Notes under the pieces: model-generated | The model's input: the letters and a program-made list of their open reading frames with translations, nothing else | What the model was told of the DNA's origin: nothing | Databases searched by the model: none | Shown here: positions 59,201 through 64,000 of the stretch, piece after piece | Layout of the letters: every line of letters starts with the position of its first letter | How positions within the stretch are numbered: position 1 is the first letter of the stretch | Origin: Heligmosomoides polygyrus polygyrus | Lineage: Eukaryota > Nematoda > Chromadorea > Rhabditida > Heligmosomidae | Direction of reading: 5' to 3' | DNA: 64,000 nucleotides | Assembly: GCA_947396885.1 (NCBI GenBank) | Contig: OX377205.1 | Span: forward strand, 72,884,969-72,948,968 | Translations under genes and position numbers: made by a program

Positions 59201-62200
59201 TTTATTTGAGTAAAGCTACCACATATGGGAGAGGGCCCCTTCTCTAGTCTTGCCTCCGCAGACTTCAGAGACAAATAGGTTCCGGAGGCACTCGCATTCT
59301 ACATCCTCTCAGGGAAGAATTTTTGGATCTATCCTAATCTGAGGGGACTATAGTGATCTGCTGCTTCAATCCGTAACTTCAGTTTCTATGAGAGCTTTAC
59401 TGCTGTCTCATTATTCGAGCTTTTTTTATTTCCAGGGGATGTGATTATGCGGCATTTGGTGGCGTGCGCAACGGACACTTTACTGTTGCCGCTCCCGACT
59501 AGGATAGATCAGAATTTTTATATGGGTTCTCAGTCTAGTTGTTGTCAATATGGCCAGCCTATCGACAGGTCAGTCTTTCGTCGCTCCAAGACGAAAAAAG
59601 TCATTCATTCCTACAACCATCAGAAAGCCTCAACAACGAAAGCACGTACACAGTTCGTTTATGGATTCATTTTTCTTGAACGCGCGCCACTCAACCTTCT
59701 GATAAGCGAATCTTTCCTAGTAGGAGCTTTCCCACTATTCAAACGAATGGCAATGGCCTAATGATTTTTTGGATGTTTTTTGATATCAAGAAAAGAAGGA
59801 AACAATTGAGACTCAGGGATCCGAAATGGGTGCGGCTGTAGCACCAACGGCGTTTTAATTGAAGCAAGACCTCAAAGCCTTAATTCGCATCGTTCGAGGC
59901 GGATATTGCTCATTCGCGTCATCCTGCTCTTTCGAAAAAAATGTACTTCACGGGATGTTCGCCCCTGCGCGTACATGTAACTCACATATGTGTGCCAAAG
60001 TTGACCACATCCTGGTGTGCCTTCTTCGTTACTTAATCTGCGCTCATAATAAACAACCGAGCATCCTTTGCTCCCGTAAGGACCAACGTCCCGCTAATCA
60101 CTTCTTCCATGCTTCATAAGCTCAGGTGGAGATTAAGACAACGGAGGCGTTACCACAGGAGCGATGCCGTGACATCCCATTTCCATGTCAAATTGGATAC
60201 CTTTCAATTCAAGTTGGACGCGCTTCAAACCAAATTGGACACTTCGCTAATCGATCTGGCCACTATTCTAAGCAAGCACGACGCTTTTATAACCGAAATT
60301 AATGTCTTCTCAACCAACATGAGCGTATTTCAGATTAAAGTAGAAACTCTCTGAGAAGGTTTGAATGATTTTCTATTAAAAATTAGTATGCCTCTAGAAT
60401 TTGGATTCACATTTTCCAATAAATGAGCACATAGTATGGATTTTAATAAAATTGTTACCTTTCAAGGAAAATGATAGAACTGGTTTTAAAGAACAGGGGG
60501 CAGACATTTTTTAGAGTTAAAAGAAGAGATGGAGCTGTGCTCTCATTCAGGATATCCGGATTTCAATTTGACAAGTGCTCCGACACGTGTCTCGCACTTG
60601 CGCGCTTCGCACGACTTTGCAACATTACTGACTTACGGAAAGCTTAAAAGTAAAACTTAAAAGTCGCTAACACCTAGTATCTGCAGCGTACTTTATTGGC
60701 ATCAAGCTATAACCACTTCCGTGCGTTCATCATTCTCCGGACCGTCCAGTAACGCCATTGGTTTGTGCTGCGCAGTACTTCTGCCCTCAGGTTGATTCTC
60801 CGCAACCGTTCTCATGCTCAAGAGCTAGCGTTTTCAGATATCGTTGACATGTCTTCCGAAGCCAGGTTTCCCCTCACTCGTTTCTTCTTACTGGATCTAA
60901 TTGCTGATCCGCCCTTACTGGTCTTCCACACCCCCTTCCCTCTCCCACTTTCCTGGTCCGAATTGCTGGCCCAGTTCCTTGTTTCCGCTATTGACCCCTT
61001 ACTGATCTCTTCTTGCTGGTTTCCCTGTCCTGGTCTCTCCCACAGGTTGTTCCTTTCCCTCCTGGTCGCTCTCCTGGTCCAGCCTAGAGATCTCTCTTAC
61101 TGCCCTTCTCCACCATCCCCTTAGTGGTCCTCCAATGCTCACGGCAGACGTCGGGGACACATACTCGGAACTTGTTGCGCGACATATGGGCCCGTTTTCT
61201 GGACCCAGCCGCTCAGAAACGCGTGCAGATGCTGCTGTGGGAGGAGGAGGCTGCGCTTCCTCGGCAGCAGCAGCATCCCACGTTGAATTCTGAATGCGGC
61301 CGCTTGTATATGGCGACGATGTCACCTCTTCTGATTCCAGACGCTTGTTGCGCGACGTAGCGGACTCGTCTTCTGAATCCAGACGCTCAGAAAGATGTCG
61401 CTGTGTCAAACAGGAGGAGGCTGCGCTTCCTCTGGTGCGGCGGCATTCCATGTCACGTTTTGTCCGTGCGGGGTTCGAGGCGTATCTCACGCAGGTTTCT
61501 AGCCTCTGTCTCAACTTCTTCTTCTTCTTCTTCTTCTTCAGCGTCTGTCCCGCTTCGTGGCGGGGTCCGCTATTCTGGTGTCATGACGCCACCTTTGCCG
61601 ATCCAGCGCTAGATCAGGGTGGACACCAGTCGCTTTCAAGTCCGTATGTTAACGTATCAGCCCAGCGCTGCTTCGGGCGCCCTCTAGGCCGCTTTCCTAT
61701 TACCTCGAAGTTAAGGCCTATCTTGCGGACGCTGCCTTCCTTTCCACGCAGAACGTGGCCGTACCATCGTAAGCGAGCTTTGCGCATCTTGTCAGTTATC
61801 GGCGCGACACCGAACTTCTGCCGAATAGCATCATTTCTGATGCGGTCCATGCGGGTGACTCCTGCCGTCCAGCGCAGCGTCTTCGTCTCCATGACGCTGA
61901 GGCGCGTTTCACCTTCCTTAGTGGCAGGCCAACACTCAGCGCCGTACATCGCTACCGGCCGGACGACTACTCCGTAGAACTTCGACTTAAAGCGCTCTGG
62001 TATCTTCTTGTCGCAGAGCACGCCAGTCAACGAGCGCCACTTGGACCAAGCTGCACTCACGCGTGAATTCACTTCGACCATCACTTTGCCGTCAGACGCG
62101 ACTGCTGATCCCAGGTACTTAAAGACCGCAGTGCGTGGAAGCTCGATGCCGTTAACCTTGATGGAGCTGGACTCGGTAACGTCCGTCGTTAAATACTCGG

Positions 62201-63729
62201 TCTTCTTCACGTTCAATCTGAGTCCAAACCGCTCCAAGCGATCACACCAAGCTTGCAACTCTCGCTCGAGTTCTCCTTTGTCTTCGCTAGCGAGCATCAC
62301 GTCATCGGCATAAAGCAACGTCCAAGGGACGGGCTTCTGAAGATCTCGTGTGATGGCATCCATGACGACAAGAAAGAGGAGTGGGGAAAGCGCAGAACCC
62401 TGGTGTACCCCGACAGAGATGGGGAACTCCATCGAGGTTCCAGCTGCAGCTTGAACTCGACTCTTTGGACAAGAGTAGAGAATTCGCACCCGCTCTATGA
62501 GCTCTTCGGGAACTCCATGATGTCGCAAGGCGTACCATATCACTTCACGCGGTACGCGGTCAAAGGCCTTCTCCAAGTCGAGGAAGGCGATATGCACTGG
62601 CTTCTGTTTCTCGCGATGCTTCTCTATCAGGAGGCCTGTCTCAACGGTACATCAAAAAAAATTGCAAATACTCATATCTTTACTCAGCTGTTCTAAGTAA
62701 GTTGCGTTTGCACTATAAGTCAAATTAGAATCACAACGAGCTAGACGAGATGGTAATGTCTCTTCGTCAGGTCCACTTAAAAATGTATTTTAGAATAAGC
62801 TCTAAACCACTGTTTTCAGATAACTTTGTTTTCAGATAAAATTTTGAGGTGTGTGTTCACATTTTTTCTCGAGAAATACAGATTTTCATCAAATTTGTTC
62901 ACCTACTGGGGCAGGTGAATGAAAATTATGCCAAATCTTCCGTAGACAATTAAGTTTTCTGGCCTTTTCGGAGTCTCTGGAGTAATGTCTCTAGAAGAGC
63001 CTCGTTCTGAATTTTGAAGATGCTCAGTTTGATTTCAAGGTTGTCAAAAAGTTGTCAAGCCTGTTTATTATGGCACCCAATTTGATTTTAAAAGCTTCTT
63101 CTAATGAAATATGCACAGTCTGACGTGAAAATGGTATAACCGGGCCCGCTGGTTGCCGCTTAGGAAAGTCACTATAGGGCCAGTATCAGGACAGTTTGTC
63201 AAGGTTTTCTTCAGAAGGCCTTGTCACGCTATCTGTGAGATCCTCATCCTAGGCAAGAGGGGCAACTAGTGGTGAGTTAGCTTAGCAGTCCACATCTGTG
63301 TTATGCAATTCGACCGCAACCCAACAGCACATTCTGCCGAACGACTGAACCCCATCAAAAAATAGTCGACCTTTCCATGCAACCAGTTCTGTCGATCCCT
63401 CTCCATCGCGTGCAAAAAGCAGTCTTTTCGCGGATAGGAAGTAGAGGGCAGGTAGTCTGGGTAGTTGTGTAGGGCGGACATCGTAATTGAATCAAGAACG
63501 AGTGCATGCCCGCGCGTCAATATGAAGAGGAAACAAAAAGCATGAAAAGCAAAAAGAATGAGTGGTCGAAGGCAAAAATAGAGCTCGAGGACGGTAGGGA
63601 ACTTACCGCTAAGTCAGACGCCCGGACGAGTAGCCACCAGAGATGGCTCGGCAGCCAGCAGACGGCGAACGCAACTACTATCGTCATCAGCATTCGAGTC
63701 ACCTTCTTCTTGGCCGAGAGGATCTTCTC
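56212..63729 (-). CDS. neuropeptide-type class A GPCR, last two exons, 5' partial
   Basis: Plasma-membrane receptor; ligand unknown. Exon 63729-63607 encodes the end of loop 3 and TM6 (EKILSAKKKVTRMLMTIVVA, then FAVCWLPSHLWWLL with the CWLP signature). It joins in phase 0 across a 6.9 kb intron to 56805, which encodes GIPIWNSGLNMALTILTYIS and TM7 TTNPVTYCFMNKGFR with the NPxxY motif. The cytoplasmic tail continues in one frame to a TAA at 56212-56214; the last 23 codons are read from the end of a mariner element. A GTTCGA at 56508 could alternatively act as a donor and drop that tail. TM1-TM5 must lie beyond the right edge. FxxCWLP and NPVTYCFMN are characteristic of peptide receptors, but the exact subfamily cannot be set from two exons. 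Confidence 0.85.
56879..56903. repeat. (AAAT)n microsatellite
   Basis: Six ATAA/AAAT units just upstream (gene sense) of the TM7 exon. Confidence 0.95.
56904..58044. other. GPCR intron, nothing recognised
   Basis: No exon or repeat recognised in this part of the intron between the TM6 and TM7 exons. Confidence 0.4.
58045..58265 (-). repeat. tRNA-derived SINE
   Basis: Minus-strand SINE; its 3' part reads ATTGTATGGCCAAACACGCA followed by TTCAAATCGCC, and the head shows GATTTCCCGCCCAAGTC-type sequence. Confidence 0.75.
58310..58455 (+). repeat. SINE 3' part, inverted relative to neighbour
   Basis: Contains GACTTGTCTGGGAAGGATAA, TTCATTGGCTGATCACCGC and AACGCATTCAAATCGCCTCC, then ACGACATCCCGTAGAAGTAC. 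Together with 58045-58265 it forms an inverted pair. Confidence 0.72.
58456..58575 (-). repeat. SINE 5' part
   Basis: Body AACCTCAGAGGGATGGAAGA and tRNA-like head with ACTCGAACTAGGAACCC, adjoining the previous SINE. Confidence 0.65.
58576..60167. other. GPCR intron, nothing recognised
   Basis: Only unsupported short frames; no repeat family recognised. Confidence 0.35.
60168..60570. repeat. dispersed repeat with inverted ends, copy 5, truncated
   Basis: Starts CATCCCATTTCCATGTCAAA and carries the motif (A)TTGGACAC(G)CTTC repeated several times; the right half is missing after about 60570. Confidence 0.65.
60999..61514 (-). other. 171-codon open frame over an imperfect 175-bp tandem duplication
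   Basis: GGAGGCTGCGCTTCCTC and CTTGTTGCGCGAC each occur twice, roughly 170-180 bases apart (61140-61440). The open minus-strand frame has matching internal repeats (SERLDSEDESA / SERLGPENGP). It starts immediately beyond the RTE 3' tail, in the same orientation. No domain is recognised; coding status is doubtful. Confidence 0.3.
61518..62650 (-). mobile_element. RTE-clade retrotransposon, 5' truncated (family A)
   Basis: The frame opens at the truncation point with ETGLLIEKHREKQKPVHIAF and runs through LDLEKAFDRVPREVIWYALR, the block B motif GVHQGSALSPLLFLVVMDAI, the catalytic LLYADDVMLASEDK, FKYLGSAVASDG and RLRWYGHVLRGKEGSVRKIG to RPRGRPKQRWADTL. A single-base frameshift near 61636 ends the 327-codon frame early; the expected tail WRHDTRIADPATKRDRR follows in the next frame. 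The 3' end is CGGGACAGACGCT plus (GAA)n at 61518-61541. It lies in the GPCR intron, same strand as the gene. Confidence 0.93.
61614..62597 (-). CDS. RTE reverse transcriptase frame, 327 codons
   Basis: Longest uninterrupted part of the RTE copy above. It has all central reverse transcriptase motifs (block A DLEKAFDRVP, block B QGSALSPLLF, block C YADDVML) but lacks the endonuclease, and its natural C-terminus is lost through a frameshift. It is a retroelement fragment, not a host gene. Confidence 0.92.
   Translation of the reverse strand: MHIAFLDLEKAFDRVPREVIWYALRHHGVPEELIERVRILYSCPKSRVQAAAGTSMEFPISVGVHQGSALSPLLFLVVMDAITRDLQKPVPWTLLYADDVMLASEDKGELERELQAWCDRLERFGLRLNVKKTEYLTTDVTESSSIKVNGIELPRTAVFKYLGSAVASDGKVMVEVNSRVSAAWSKWRSLTGVLCDKKIPERFKSKFYGVVVRPVAMYGAECWPATKEGETRLSVMETKTLRWTAGVTRMDRIRNDAIRQKFGVAPITDKMRKARLRWYGHVLRGKEGSVRKIGLNFEVIGKRPRGRPKQRWADTLTYGLESDWCPP
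62870..63145. repeat. dispersed repeat with inverted ends, copy 6, right part only
   Basis: The internal landmark TTCACCTACTGGGGCAGGTG and the right end GTCTGACGTGAAAATGGTAT match the other copies. Confidence 0.65.
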
Positions 63730-64000
63730 CTGAAAAAGGTTGAGAATTGGCACTAACAACGTGAAGAACAAAGACTTTAGAAGCTACATTCATCCACTGG
63801 ACGCCTTGGTTGGTAAGCTAACTTAAAATATGTAGATACCGCTTACAGCGTCTTTACGATACACATTGGCCGGAGCTATTTAGTCCTAAGAGATCATTCT
63901 GTAGAATACCGGGTTTTCGACATAGGAATTTAAGATTTCAACTTCACACCCTAGAGTCGTGGCGGAAGCGAAATGATGTGTGTACGGTTTTTAAAATACT

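Overview
The window looks like nuclear DNA of a clade V (strongylid or hookworm-like) nematode. The evidence is small introns of about 70-80 bases with TTTCAG-type acceptors alongside multi-kilobase introns, conserved eukaryotic genes split into many short exons, and a heavy load of mariner elements, RTE-clade retrotransposons, tRNA-derived SINEs and foldback MITEs. The species is inferred, not proved. No bacterial genes, rRNA genes, CRISPR arrays or convincing functional tRNA genes were seen.

Four host genes are supported by exon-by-exon reading with matching splice sites and phases. (1) 213-5934, plus strand: GOLPH3/Vps74, a Golgi PI4P effector, lacking only its first exon(s). (2) 18389-22005, minus strand: a small four-helix membrane protein of unknown family, complete or nearly so. 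(3) 37350-52702, minus strand: a NEK8-type protein kinase (nematode NEKL-2-like) in ten exons, the last tentative, spread over 15 kb. (4) 56212-63729, minus strand: the last two exons (TM6, TM7 and tail) of a neuropeptide-type class A GPCR whose start lies beyond the right edge. Two further candidate exons (34075-34241 plus, 53179-53393 minus) are weak.

Layout: 0-6 kb GOLPH3, with a mariner and a tRNA-like palindrome in its 3.1 kb intron. 6-18 kb is gene-poor and holds MITEs, a 2.3 kb foldback, tRNA-like palindromes, a mariner, and a two-part satellite block (41-bp then about 109-bp units) at 16.1-17.2 kb between matching TTCGAA-rich flanks. 18-22 kb is the small membrane-protein gene. 22-25 kb has an RTE relic and a full-length mariner with an intact transposase. 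25-37 kb is a gene-poor stretch of MITEs, GC-rich foldbacks and a second poly-G-ended mariner. 37-53 kb is the NEK8-type kinase, whose introns hold an RTE reverse transcriptase, a rearranged mariner, SINEs and foldbacks. 53-64 kb holds RTE and mariner relics next to the GPCR gene.

The host genes do not form an obvious operon or pathway. The most distinctive content is the repeat landscape: seven mariner copies from several families, five RTE pieces from two families, one dispersed family with inverted ends in six copies, at least three palindromes built from two opposed tRNA-like halves, and many foldbacks. Several touch host genes directly, most strikingly a mariner end that supplies the last codons of the GPCR reading frame.
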